Assembly: GCF_002101675.1 (NCBI RefSeq) | Contig: NZ_LQOY01000069.1 | Span: forward strand, 1-58,489 | Reading direction: 5' to 3' | Source of the DNA: Mycobacterium gordonae | GTDB lineage: Bacteria; Actinomycetota; Actinomycetes; Mycobacteriales; Mycobacteriaceae | DNA length: 58,489 nt | In this document: positions 32,058-39,757 of the stretch, in pieces | How positions within the stretch are numbered: the first letter of the stretch is position 1 | How the letters are laid out: the number at the start of each line of letters is the position of its first letter | Program-made: the position numbers and the translations under genes | Notes under the pieces: generated by a model | What the model saw: only the letters and a program-made list of their open reading frames with translations | Told to the model about the DNA's origin: nothing | Database searches by the model: none

Positions 32058-32375
32058 ATGGGACGTCAAGAGGGCGGTCGCTGGGATGTCGGCGCCGAGA
32101 ACAACGCGGTTCACCTCGAGCGCATCTCCGACGACGACGAACGGCTGTTCGACGATTGGTTGACGCCCGATGAAGCCCGCGCTTTGGCCGGACTATTGAA
32201 CAAGTACGCGGACAGGGTCGAGGCTTCGGAAAACTCCGCCAGCGAAGACGACGAAGACGACGACGACGAGGACGACGAAGACGACGAAGACGACGAAGAC
32301 GACGACGACGACGAGGAAGACGAGGACGACGAGGACGGGGAAGCCTCCGAGAAGTCCGGCCGATCGTCGGATTGA
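32058..32375 (+). CDS. Small protein with Asp/Glu-rich tail
   Basis: A 105-residue protein. The N-terminal 60 residues form a folded-looking part (WDVGAENNAVHLERISDDDERLFDDWLTPDEARALAGLLNKYADRV); the next 35 are almost only Asp and Glu. The start ATG 32058 has a Shine-Dalgarno GGAAGGGG 7-8 nt upstream; the TTG six bases earlier is less likely. Function unknown. An acidic tail could bind cations or basic proteins (inference). It faces the DUF4189 gene; hairpins lie between the stops. Confidence 0.65.
   Translation: MGRQEGGRWDVGAENNAVHLERISDDDERLFDDWLTPDEARALAGLLNKYADRVEASENSASEDDEDDDDEDDEDDEDDEDDDDDEEDEDDEDGEASEKSGRSSD
32244..32339 (+). repeat. GAC/GAA/GAG trinucleotide low-complexity tract
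   Basis: About 96 bp of repeated GAC, GAA and GAG codons encoding the acidic tail of the protein at 32058-32375. The tract could vary in length by slippage without changing the frame. Confidence 0.8.
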
Positions 32376-32406
32376 GTACCGCCGACCGGCGCGTCGGTCA
32401 AACTAC

Positions 32407-32425
32407 GCCTCCTTGCATCGGAGGC
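32407..32425. terminator. Convergent-gene hairpin
   Basis: GCCTCC-TTGCATC-GGAGGC, perfect 6-bp arms and 7-nt loop, in the 68-bp gap between the stop at 32375 and the stop of the DUF4189 gene at 32444. A second small dyad GACCG/CGGTC (32384-32399) precedes it. It may act as a bidirectional terminator. Confidence 0.4.
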
Positions 32426-32443
32426 CGGTCAGTACCTCGTCAC

Positions 32444-32881
32444 TCAGTTGCAGACCGAGTTGACGACCCTGCCGCCACCGAGCCTGTTCAACGCATCCTG
32501 CTCGGCCGCTTGCCGTGAAAGTCCGGTACCACCTTGATAATTCGCACCGTCAGAGGCCACCGCGCCGCACAGATTGAAGCTGATGATTACCCTGCAGTCC
32601 TGTTCGCCGCACTGTGCCAATGCGACTCGTTCAGCTTGTGACTTGACCTGGTAGCCCCGCGCTGCGCCCCAGGAGCCGCTGCCCGGCGAGTACGCGATTG
32701 CGCCGTAACGCATTACGTGCGGCACCGGCATTTCATTCGCCATGCCCATCTCGGTCATCGCCGCATTGTCGAGCGTGGCGCTTACCTGAGGAACCAGCGG
32801 AAGCACCAAGATCATCAGACCCGCTGTCGCGCCCAGGCTGGCGGCGGCAAACCCGACTTGCCGCCGGCGTTTCTTGTTCAT
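32444..32881 (-). CDS. DUF4189 exported protein
   Basis: A 145-residue protein with an N-terminal basic patch and hydrophobic helix (MNKKRRRQVG, then about residues 10-32), a signal peptide or anchor. The C-terminal domain, YGAIAYSPGSGSWGAARGYQVKSQAERVALAQCGEQDCRVIISFNLCGAVASDG, is DUF4189, with its paired Cys. The role is unknown; such proteins are common mycobacterial exports. ATG 32881 is chosen over TTG 32887 because AAAGGGG lies 6 nt before it. Confidence 0.8.
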   Translation of the reverse strand: MNKKRRRQVGFAAASLGATAGLMILVLPLVPQVSATLDNAAMTEMGMANEMPVPHVMRYGAIAYSPGSGSWGAARGYQVKSQAERVALAQCGEQDCRVIISFNLCGAVASDGANYQGGTGLSRQAAEQDALNRLGGGRVVNSVCN

Positions 32882-32984
32882 TTCCAACCCCTTTCCCGAG
32901 GGTTTAATCGGCCGGAACCCTCTCCGGCCAAGCGTGAGGCGACTCCGCTGGTGCGTCGAGGTAGGCCCCAGCAGGTCCGGCGGG

Positions 32985-33332
32985 TTAGGGGTGTGGCGCC
33001 GGTTGTGGTGCCGGCGTTGTCGATTGATGCGGCTCCGTCGAGGTCCCCGGGCCCATCATGCCGGGCCGCATACCGCCGCCGGATCCCATCATCGGACAAC
33101 TGCTCTCGCCCATGCCCCCGCCGGACGACCGGTGACCGCCGTTGGGGCCGTCCGTGGCCCGGCCCAGGAAAAACCCCCAGAAGAAGATCACGGACACGAT
33201 GAAGAGAGCACCGGCGGCAATCGCCACCACGGACCAGATCTGATCCACCCGGCTGGGGCGACCGTACTGATCCGAAGAGGAGGGCTGCGCCGCGACCACC
33301 GGCGGCTCGCTGGACTCAGGTGTTTGCGTCAT
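32985..33332 (-). CDS. Met/Gly/His-rich single-pass membrane protein, probable copper-island member
   Basis: A 115-residue protein: a polar N-terminus, one membrane helix (about residues 32-55: SVVAIAAGALFIVSVIFFWGFF), then an extracytoplasmic tail with ESSCPMMGSGGGMRPGMMGPG and His residues. Clustered Met with one Cys is typical of Cu(I)-binding regions. No known family is recognised. The frame opens at 33383, but ATG 33332 is downstream of a perfect RicR-type box (33355-33369), so the longer start would run through the operator. It is divergent from the DUF305 lipoprotein gene, another Cu-linked family. Confidence 0.65.
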   Translation of the reverse strand: MTQTPESSEPPVVAAQPSSSDQYGRPSRVDQIWSVVAIAAGALFIVSVIFFWGFFLGRATDGPNGGHRSSGGGMGESSCPMMGSGGGMRPGMMGPGTSTEPHQSTTPAPQPAPHP

Positions 33333-33354
33333 GCTGAGCAATTTTGCCACGGTA

Positions 33355-33369
33355 TACCCTTGGGGGGTA
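33355..33369 (-). promoter_or_regulatory. RicR-type copper operator, box 1
   Basis: TACCC-TTGGG-GGGTA, 23 bp upstream of the Met-rich protein start. It has the same arms and 5-nt spacing as five other boxes in the window, including the one in front of ricR. Confidence 0.75.
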
Positions 33370-33742
33370 GGGACCAAAGTCACTAAATCCGGCGGCCTTG
33401 CCTATTCACGCTTCCCTCAGCGACGACATATCGATGGCTTTCTGGGTTCCTGAACAGTGTTTGATGCAAATGATGTGCAGGTACTCGGGGGCAACGGGAT
33501 CACGGGTGGGCCTGGACTGATTCAAGTGGTCTCTCTCACGTGAGTTGCCGCGCAATCGGGGTCAAGACACCGCCGAACCAGCGTACTACGCCGTCGTATT
33601 CGAAAGATGCTCGCCCGCCGACCGTTTGGACCCGAGAAAGCGGGGTAGGCGTCTGACAAAGTCAATTTCATGAACCCGGCGCTGTGGTATAGATTATACC
33701 TATACCGGGTATTGTGCGAGGATTCGTCGAAGGGACACCAGG
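33370..33742. other. Intergenic region between divergent copper-linked genes
   Basis: 373 bp without a recognised gene. The right end contains the degenerate RicR box (33697-33711) and the ribosome-binding site of the DUF305 gene. A minus-strand open frame here gives a product without recognisable features and is not called. Confidence 0.5.
33697..33711 (+). promoter_or_regulatory. Degenerate RicR-type box, box 7
   Basis: TACCT-ATACC-GGGTA, one mismatch to TACCC-N5-GGGTA, 31 bp upstream of the DUF305 start. It is embedded in an A/T-rich stretch (TATAGATTATACCTATACC) that would also serve as the promoter -10 region. Confidence 0.5.
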
Positions 33743-34366
33743 GTGAGCAGGGGAAAGACATTGACGACCGCCGCGGCCGCGGTTGCCGCGTTATTGGCAT
33801 TGACCTCGTGTAGCAACGCGAACCATCAGGCCGGCAGCACCACCGCGGCCGGGTCATCGGCCGCCTCGAGTTCGGCGGCGAACCCGCAAGCGCACAACGC
33901 CCAGGACGTCACGTTCGCCCAACAGATGATTCCTCACCACCAGCAAGCAATCGAGATGAGTGACATCGTGCTCGGCAAACAGGGCATCGATCCGCGGGTG
34001 ATGGACTTGGCCACCCGGATCAAGGACGCTCAGGGACCTGAGATCCAGGAGATGCAGAACTGGCTGAGCCAGTGGGGCCAACCGACGATCGCGTCGATGC
34101 CGGGAATGCCCCCTCACAGCGACATGCCCGGAATGCCCGGAATGATGCCCGAGCGGGACATGGAAGCGCTCAGGGACGCGCAGGGCGCTGCCGCCAGCAG
34201 GCTTTTCCTCACGCAGATGGTGCAGCACCATCAGGGGGCAATTGCCATGGCGCAGAACGAGATCAAGCTAGGCCAGTACTCCCCCGCCATCGCGATGGCC
34301 CACTCGATCGTCGACAGCCAGCAGCAGGAGATCAACACCATGCAGGCCATTGTGAGTTCGCTGTAG
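33743..34366 (+). CDS. DUF305 lipoprotein (CopM-like)
   Basis: A 207-residue lipoprotein. The signal peptide ends in the lipobox LTSC at about residues 20-23, followed by an Ala/Ser-rich linker and two DUF305 halves marked by MIPHHQQAI and MVQHHQGAI. A Met/Pro/Gly loop (MPGMPPHSDMPGMPGMMP) lies between them. DUF305 proteins such as CopM bind periplasmic copper through Met and His. The GTG 33743 has a Shine-Dalgarno GAAGGGA. It converges with the MFS gene of the lpqS-cysK2 operon, 15 bp apart. A degenerate RicR box upstream suggests copper induction. Confidence 0.85.
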   Translation: MSRGKTLTTAAAAVAALLALTSCSNANHQAGSTTAAGSSAASSSAANPQAHNAQDVTFAQQMIPHHQQAIEMSDIVLGKQGIDPRVMDLATRIKDAQGPEIQEMQNWLSQWGQPTIASMPGMPPHSDMPGMPGMMPERDMEALRDAQGAAASRLFLTQMVQHHQGAIAMAQNEIKLGQYSPAIAMAHSIVDSQQQEINTMQAIVSSL

Positions 34367-34381
34367 CAGCGGAAGACTGCG

Positions 34382-35653
34382 TCAGCGCGCCACCGGCTCG
34401 TCTTCGGGGGTCGCCGTCGCGCTCTGGGGCCGCAGCAGATCGCCGGCGTCGAGACGGTGCAGACCCAGAGCAGCAAAGATGCCCACCAGAGTCAGTCCCG
34501 CCCACACCAGCGCGCCCATGCCGGCCTGCCGTGCCGCACCCATAATCGCGCCGGTAGCCAGGTTCCCGAGCAGAATTCCGACGCCGATGACGGTGTTGTA
34601 GAAGCCGTAATGCGTGGCCAGCAGGCGACCTCCGGCCAATCTCATGACGGTGTCCATTTCGAAAGGAAACACGGCCGCCGAACCGATGGCGAGCATGACC
34701 GCTGACCCCAGGAGCGCGGCGACGGCTGCAACCGTCCCGAAGCGGCCGGAATCGGGCACCAGTGTCAGTGGAACGAATGCCGCTGCCAGAACGGTCAACC
34801 CGACCGCCAAGCTGCGCCCGGGTCCCCACTGCGCGGCGAACCAATTGGTGATGCGCATCTGCCCGGCGACGGCGACAAGAGCTGAAAGGACGAAAATCGC
34901 TGCCACCAATGAGGATTGATGACGCGGTGACAGGATCGCCGCCTGCATTGGCAAGGCGAGGTACACCTGGAAAGACAACACGTAAGAGCCGATCATCGCC
35001 GCCGCGAAGAGCAGGAAAGACCGATTGCTGACCACCGATCGCCAGTCGTCGAGAATGGAAACTTCCGCGGGTGCGGGATCGGCGCGGTGCGGAGGCAGTG
35101 CGAAGAGTTGCGCTGCGGTGAGTATCGCGAAAACCGCCGCGGCGGCGGCTGCCGTGACCCGAAAATCAATGGCGAGCAACATGATGCCGACCAGCGGGCC
35201 GAGCAGGATGCCCGCTTGGTAGAACACATTGAACACGGCGAACGCCTCGACTCTGCGTTCACCGGCCTCGGCGGCCAGATAAGCGCGCACCGCCGGATTG
35301 AACAATGCGCCGGCGAAACCGGTGGCCGCTGACGCCACCAGTACCGCGGGAAGAGAGTGGGCCACGACCAGCAACCCGAATCCACCGGTACGCAGCAGAC
35401 AACCGACCACAATCAGCGGCTTGTAGCCGAGGCGGTCGGCAAGGGTTCCCCCGACGATGAACATGCCCTGCTGGGAAAAGTTCCGAACTCCCAGGACCAA
35501 ACCGACCGCCCACGCCGCCATCCCGAGAGGTCCGGCGAGATAGTCGGCCAGATACGGCATCAGCATGTAGAAGCCGACATTGATCCCGAACTGGTTGATC
35601 ATCAGCATCCGACTGGGCCAGTCGAAGCTGCGGAACTGCGCGATGAACTCCAC
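34382..35653 (-). CDS. MFS transporter (Rv0849-like)
   Basis: A 423-residue, 12-helix major facilitator transporter. The loop between helices 2 and 3 has GGTLADRLGYKPL, the MFS drug:H+ antiporter motif. Start codon GTG 35653, 7 nt after the cysK2 stop, so it is the last gene of lpqS-cysK2-MFS. The same order occurs in M. tuberculosis (Rv0847 lpqS, Rv0848 cysK2, Rv0849), part of the RicR copper regulon. Substrate unknown; export of a thiol-copper adduct or S-sulfocysteine-related compound is only a guess from context. Confidence 0.9.
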   Translation of the reverse strand: MEFIAQFRSFDWPSRMLMINQFGINVGFYMLMPYLADYLAGPLGMAAWAVGLVLGVRNFSQQGMFIVGGTLADRLGYKPLIVVGCLLRTGGFGLLVVAHSLPAVLVASAATGFAGALFNPAVRAYLAAEAGERRVEAFAVFNVFYQAGILLGPLVGIMLLAIDFRVTAAAAAAVFAILTAAQLFALPPHRADPAPAEVSILDDWRSVVSNRSFLLFAAAMIGSYVLSFQVYLALPMQAAILSPRHQSSLVAAIFVLSALVAVAGQMRITNWFAAQWGPGRSLAVGLTVLAAAFVPLTLVPDSGRFGTVAAVAALLGSAVMLAIGSAAVFPFEMDTVMRLAGGRLLATHYGFYNTVIGVGILLGNLATGAIMGAARQAGMGALVWAGLTLVGIFAALGLHRLDAGDLLRPQSATATPEDEPVAR

Positions 35654-35660
35654 TACCGCA

Positions 35661-36845
35661 TCACCGGGTGGGATCGGTCACCGCGGCGCACCGCGTCCAC
35701 GACTGCACCACCCGGTCCGACGGCTTGGCAATCACCGCCGGTTCGGTCGGCGGCGCCACATCCAGCAGATCGTGCTGGCGGCAGTAGTCGTCGTTGTAGA
35801 TGGTGTCGAAGTAACGCAAGGGCCCGTCTGGGAAGATCGCGGCGACGCACGTTCCAGCAGGGTGAGTGCGGGCGGCCCACCCAGCGACCAGCGCTACCGC
35901 GCCCACACTCCACCCGCCACTGGAGTAGTAGGTGCTGGCCAGCGCGCGAGCGGCCCACACCGCCTCGGCCGGAGCCACCCAATGCACTTCCGCGAAAGCG
36001 GGGTAGTCGACATTGCGCGGGTAAATGCTCGAGCCCAGCCCCCGCATCAACCGCTTTGCCGCCGCCGGTTGCCCGAAGATCGTCGAGCCGACGGTGTCCA
36101 CCCCGATCAACTTGAGGTCCGGGTTGAATCGGCGCAGCACCCGGGCTACCCCCGCCGAATGACCACCGGTTCCCACCGAGCACACCAGGACGTCGATCTT
36201 GCCCAACTGGTCGACGAGTTCGTAAGCCAGCGGCCGGTACGCGTCGACGTTGTCGGGGTTGTTGTACTGATCGGGGTTCCAGGCCCGCGGATCGGCGGCC
36301 ATCAGTTCGGCCACCCGGTCCTTACGAGCCTGTTGCCATCCCCCGGATGGATGTGGCTCGGTGACCAGATCGACGTCCACCCCGTACGCCGCAAGCATGC
36401 GCTGCACGATCGGCTCCATGCCGGGGTCGGTCACCAGGGTGACCGGGTGGCCGTACACCTGCCCAGCCAGAGCCAGTCCCAAACCCAAGGTACCGCTTGT
36501 TGATTCGACAATCCGAGCGCCCGGCAGCAAGTCTCCGCGCGCTCGTGCGCATTCGACCATGTGCAGAGCGGGGCGGTCCTTGATGCCGCCGGGGTTGTTG
36601 CCCTCCAGTTTGGCCCAGAAACCGCGGTCGTCGGTACCGAACGGGGCCCCGACCCGTAACACCTGGGTGTTGCCCACCAAAGCCCGCGCCTGGCGATTAG
36701 TGGCGGCCGACGGAGCACACCTCTCGGAGTACAAATGGGACGCCGTGCGCCGCCCCGCAATCGAGCGCCAGGAGTGGTGACGCTCGGCGGAATCACTCGA
36801 CAGCTCGAAACGCTCGCAGTTTTCCAAGGACAGAAGATTGTTCAT
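35661..36845 (-). CDS. cysK2: Cysteine-synthase family protein CysK2 (S-sulfocysteine synthase)
   Basis: A 394-residue PLP enzyme of the cysteine synthase superfamily. The PLP Lys is in [11 protein letters not shown] (Lys89), the substrate loop is STSGTLG, and the phosphate cradle is GTGGH. M. tuberculosis CysK2 makes S-sulfocysteine from O-phosphoserine and thiosulfate and belongs to the RicR regulon. An N-terminal extension of about 55 residues precedes the catalytic domain. The gene lies 100 bp after the lpqS-like gene and 7 bp before the MFS gene. Expression probably depends on the RicR box at 37413. Confidence 0.85.
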   Translation of the reverse strand: MNNLLSLENCERFELSSDSAERHHSWRSIAGRRTASHLYSERCAPSAATNRQARALVGNTQVLRVGAPFGTDDRGFWAKLEGNNPGGIKDRPALHMVECARARGDLLPGARIVESTSGTLGLGLALAGQVYGHPVTLVTDPGMEPIVQRMLAAYGVDVDLVTEPHPSGGWQQARKDRVAELMAADPRAWNPDQYNNPDNVDAYRPLAYELVDQLGKIDVLVCSVGTGGHSAGVARVLRRFNPDLKLIGVDTVGSTIFGQPAAAKRLMRGLGSSIYPRNVDYPAFAEVHWVAPAEAVWAARALASTYYSSGGWSVGAVALVAGWAARTHPAGTCVAAIFPDGPLRYFDTIYNDDYCRQHDLLDVAPPTEPAVIAKPSDRVVQSWTRCAAVTDPTR

Positions 36846-36945
36846 TGATCGTCGCTTTCGCCGGTGGCCACCCTGGGTGGCCTCGAATATCGGTCAGCTG
36901 TCATCGGGTCGCGGTGCCGCTGCACCACGACCAGACGCTGAACGA

Positions 36946-37413
36946 TCAGCGACGAGCTACGCAGAAACGCGTCGAGATATCCTGCCCCGCAAGCGCAGAG
37001 GCGAGCGTCCTCGGCGGACCCCGACCCGCTGGGGCGACCAGACTGGCCAGCATCGTGGTGATCGCGACAACCGCTGCCGCGACACCGAACGGAACCAGGG
37101 TGGTCGACGAACGCGGTAGAACCGCGATCGCGAATTCGTTGTGACAGTGTCCGGATGCGCCGTTGAGCAGGTGCGCATGGTTGGTGTTCACCGAGGCTTC
37201 GCCACCCAGCGAGGACAGCAGAGCATGCGGCGGGTGCGGTGCGTGTGTCTCGGAATGCAGCATGGCGGAGTGCCCGAATAGGAGAGCGAGTAGCACCACG
37301 ACGACCGCGGCGGTCCAAGTACGCCAACGCGGCTGCTTACCGAAGACCCAGCCTTTTCGGCTTGACATCGACACGGGCGCCATGACCTCGCCGGCCGCCC
37401 GTGAGAACCTCAT
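36946..37413 (-). CDS. lpqS: LpqS-like copper-regulon membrane protein (copy 1)
   Basis: A protein of up to 155 residues: membrane helix (about residues 33-48), an extracytoplasmic His-rich stretch (HSETHAPHPPHALL, then NTNHAHLLNGASGHCHNE), a second hydrophobic segment (about 100-125) and the C-terminal tail AGRGPP...STRFCVARR, which I recall as typical of LpqS. There is no lipobox Cys at the helix end. The chosen ATG 37413 begins inside the RicR box, 8 nt after a -10 TACCCT (37427-37422), a leaderless layout shared with copy 2; internal ATGs at 37383 and 37368 are alternatives. It precedes cysK2 and the MFS gene. Confidence 0.75.
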   Translation of the reverse strand: MRFSRAAGEVMAPVSMSSRKGWVFGKQPRWRTWTAAVVVVLLALLFGHSAMLHSETHAPHPPHALLSSLGGEASVNTNHAHLLNGASGHCHNEFAIAVLPRSSTTLVPFGVAAAVVAITTMLASLVAPAGRGPPRTLASALAGQDISTRFCVARR

Positions 37414-37427
37414 ACCCCCATAGGGTA
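37413..37427 (-). promoter_or_regulatory. RicR-type copper operator, box 2 (lpqS copy 1)
   Basis: TACCC-CCATA-GGGTA on the plus strand. On the minus strand the box begins with the -10 TACCCT and ends in the A of the start codon, so repressor binding would block promoter and start at once. Confidence 0.8.
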
Positions 37428-37495
37428 CTCCTGCAATCGGGCCGCTACAACCACGCGGCGGTTGCGGTTTGGTCGCAAGACGCGGTCTCATTCTG

Positions 37496-38626
37496 TTATC
37501 CGATGGCCGGCCAGCGCGGAACCATCGCCGGTCGTTCCAGAAATCGCGGGTCAGGCACAATGCCGGCCACGCCGCGTCCGGTAGAACCCGCGAGCGGCAA
37601 CCCGCCCAACATGCTTCCCGGCCCGTCGGTGGCAGCCACCGCAGCGCCCGGGCTGGTGCCCGCCAACGCAGTCGCTGCCCGGGCCGGAATGGCGGTCGTC
37701 CAATTCTGCGGCACCGACAACGCCCCGACCAGGCCCGCCCGGCCGACACCGGCCGACACTGCCGCGCCGCCGCCTGCCAACCCCGTCAGGCCCGGTCCGA
37801 GTGCCCCGGAAGTCCCGCCGGCGATCGCCGGCGCCAGTGCGGCGGCGGCCGCCGGAATCAGACCCTTGAGTTTTTCCGCGGAGGATAGACCCGCACTGGC
37901 AATCCAGGCGGTTGAGCTTGTCACCGACAGCAGCGGAGTCACCGAACTCAGCGCGGACCCTGACATCAGCGGCGAGGCGAGTTGCTGCAACGCCGTCGGC
38001 AGTGCCGAGGTCAGCTGACCGAGCACCGCCTGGACGTCCGTCACGGCGGAATTTTCGGCCGTTTTCGCCACAACGGCGCTCTGCTGGGCTAACCCCGACA
38101 GGTTGACGGTCTGCTGCGGTGAGGTGAACGGTGCCAGCCTTGACGCGGCAGCAGAAGCTCCGGCGTAGCCGTACATCGCCGCGGCATCCTGGGCCCACAT
38201 CTCGGCGTACTGGGCCTCGGCGGCCGCGATTGCCGGGGCGTTCTGGCCGAAGACGTTGGTGGCGACGAGTGCTATCAGCAGGCTGCGGTTGGCCGCGATG
38301 ACCGGTGGCGGCACCGTTGCCGCAAACGCCGCCGCGTAGCACCCGGCGGCGGCCCGGGCCTGATCGCCCGCCTGCTCGGCTTGGGCGGCGGTCGTGGTCA
38401 TCCACGCCACGTACGGCGCAGCCGCCGCAGCCATCGCCGCTGACGCCGGGCCATACCATGACAAGGCGCCCAATCGAGAGATGACGGACGCGTAACAGGT
38501 TGCGGCTGAACTCAACTCAGCCGCTAGATGTTGCCAAGCGGTCGCGGCGGCCAGCATCGGCGCGGAGCCGGGGCCGCTATACATTCGAGCGGAGTTGACC
38601 TCCGGTGGAAGATTCCCGAAGTCCAT
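37496..38626 (-). CDS. PPE family protein, PPE-SVP subgroup
   Basis: A 376-residue PPE protein starting [23 protein letters not shown] at ATG 38626 (an upstream ATG at 38641 adds five codons). The PPE domain (residues 1-175) carries the LSWYGPAS turn that pairs with a PE partner and EspG. The C-terminal half has [12 protein letters not shown], the SVP motif. PPE-SVP proteins are exported by ESX-5. No PE gene is adjacent. It sits between two lpqS-like genes on the same strand, inside a copper-regulated block, which suggests, without proving, a role in copper handling at the outer membrane. Confidence 0.9.
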   Translation of the reverse strand: MDFGNLPPEVNSARMYSGPGSAPMLAAATAWQHLAAELSSAATCYASVISRLGALSWYGPASAAMAAAAAPYVAWMTTTAAQAEQAGDQARAAAGCYAAAFAATVPPPVIAANRSLLIALVATNVFGQNAPAIAAAEAQYAEMWAQDAAAMYGYAGASAAASRLAPFTSPQQTVNLSGLAQQSAVVAKTAENSAVTDVQAVLGQLTSALPTALQQLASPLMSGSALSSVTPLLSVTSSTAWIASAGLSSAEKLKGLIPAAAAALAPAIAGGTSGALGPGLTGLAGGGAAVSAGVGRAGLVGALSVPQNWTTAIPARAATALAGTSPGAAVAATDGPGSMLGGLPLAGSTGRGVAGIVPDPRFLERPAMVPRWPAIG

Positions 38627-38803
38627 GAGAGTTCCCTTCACGGGCGACCGTGACTGCGGGGGCTCTGCGGTGCGCGGAAAGCGGGTTCAGGGCACCGGTA
38701 GCCGCCATGCGCATCATGCGGTCGTCGCTTCGTGGGGCCGCGACGCGGAGCGCGCGGACATTGAACGTGGGCCAGATTCACCGGCCGCCGCGGCATCCCA
38801 CCA

Positions 38804-38820
38804 CGGCCGGAAAACGGCCG
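38804..38820 (-). terminator. Hairpin after lpqS copy 2
   Basis: CGGCCG-GAAAA-CGGCCG, perfect 6-bp arms, directly after the stop of lpqS copy 2 (38822). It may separate the lpqS copy 2 and PPE transcripts. Confidence 0.4.
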
Positions 38821-38821
38821 A

Positions 38822-39268
38822 TCAGCGTCGAGCGAGACAGAACAGGGTCAGGAGGTCTCGACCGGATCCGACAGCAGCAGGCGCACCCGGCGGCCCGCGT
38901 CCGGCCGGTCCCACCAGCTTCGCCAGCCGACCCGTGACGAATAGCCCCAACAGAGCGACGCCGAGCAGTATCAGGGAGGTAACGGGCCACTTGGGAAGCG
39001 CGGCGGTCGCCAAGAGCTTGGACGACTTGCATATCGACTTGCCGTCGATCAGCAGCGGCTGATGTGCGGTGCCCGCGGTCTGCACGCTCACCGACGACAG
39101 CAGTGGCACCGCGGAATGGGACGGCTGAGATGCGGAGCGCAACGGAACGCAGTGGCCGATCACCGCCAGCAGCGCCGCGGCGGCCGCCATCACGGCGAAG
39201 AACAGCAACCGGGCAGGCTGATAGGCCCCGAGATGTCGGACATCCGACCACGTTCGGATAGGACCCAT
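38822..39268 (-). CDS. LpqS-like membrane protein (copy 2)
   Basis: A 148-residue protein with two hydrophobic helices (about residues 19-38 and 92-112), a central loop with His and a Cys (SICKSSK), and the tail VGPAGRGPP...LLTLFCLARR, clearly related to copy 1. Fewer His than copy 1. The ATG 39268 directly follows the RicR box 39268-39282, with TACCCT as -10 at 8 nt, the same leaderless layout as copy 1. It is divergent from the ATPase operon, whose own box lies at 39364; the two boxes are 81 bp apart. Confidence 0.75.
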   Translation of the reverse strand: MGPIRTWSDVRHLGAYQPARLLFFAVMAAAAALLAVIGHCVPLRSASQPSHSAVPLLSSVSVQTAGTAHQPLLIDGKSICKSSKLLATAALPKWPVTSLILLGVALLGLFVTGRLAKLVGPAGRGPPGAPAAVGSGRDLLTLFCLARR

Positions 39269-39282
39269 ACCCCCAGAGGGTA
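39268..39282 (-). promoter_or_regulatory. RicR-type copper operator, box 3 (lpqS copy 2)
   Basis: TACCC-CCAGA-GGGTA. On the minus strand TACCCT (39282-39277) serves as -10 and the start codon begins at the last base of the box, as in box 2. Confidence 0.8.
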
Positions 39283-39363
39283 CAGCAAGCCGCAGCCTTT
39301 CTTAACGGTTAGGCGGCATCGGCCTTCGGCGACATTTGTTGACGTGCAGGTGACCTTGGCCCC

Positions 39364-39378
39364 TACCCCTCGGGGGTA
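39364..39378 (+). promoter_or_regulatory. RicR-type copper operator, box 4 (ATPase operon)
   Basis: TACCC-CTCGG-GGGTA, overlapping the -10-like TATAAA (39377-39382). ATG 39389 follows 6 nt later, a leaderless layout. It drives the small membrane protein and the cupredoxin-ATPase. Confidence 0.8.
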
Positions 39379-39388
39379 TAAAGGCGGG

Positions 39389-39757
39389 ATGGTGTTAGCG
39401 CGTCGGTCGATCGGCCGGGGAATCAGGGCGAGCGAGGTGAGCACCGTGACTTCCGGATATGGGCAGGTGGCCAGTGGCCACTGGGTCGCGGTCGCGATCG
39501 GCGCCGCGGAACTGTTGATCCTTGTTGTGATTGCCGCTACCGATGTGCGGCGTGAGCTGCGGCGGCGTCACACGGTCGGCACGCTGATCGCCGCCGTTCC
39601 GCAATCCGGTGACTCGCCGGGTGGGGCCGCGGGTCCGCCCCGCCGGTGTTGGGCGTTGATCGCCGAGGCGGTGATCGCTCACGAACGGATGTCCGGACAC
39701 ATCGATGCCGCCACCTATCAGGCTCGGATGAGCGCCCTAGTGACGAGGAGTTCCTGA
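39389..39757 (+). CDS. Small membrane protein preceding the copper ATPase (Rv0968-like position)
   Basis: A 122-residue protein with one membrane helix (about residues 27-47: [21 protein letters not shown]) and a cytosolic part ([17 protein letters not shown] through [15 protein letters not shown]). It is the first gene of the ATPase operon; its stop overlaps the ATPase start (TGATG). In M. tuberculosis a small protein, Rv0968, lies between csoR and ctpV, so a partner role for the ATPase is suggested by position, not proved by sequence. GTG 39437 is an alternative start with a better Shine-Dalgarno. Confidence 0.65.
   Translation: MVLARRSIGRGIRASEVSTVTSGYGQVASGHWVAVAIGAAELLILVVIAATDVRRELRRRHTVGTLIAAVPQSGDSPGGAAGPPRRCWALIAEAVIAHERMSGHIDAATYQARMSALVTRSS

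Noticed and set aside
33522..33857. 111-residue minus-strand frame in the copper-gene intergenic region
   Set aside because: It overlaps the DUF305 start and its operator region, has odd composition and no recognisable domain.
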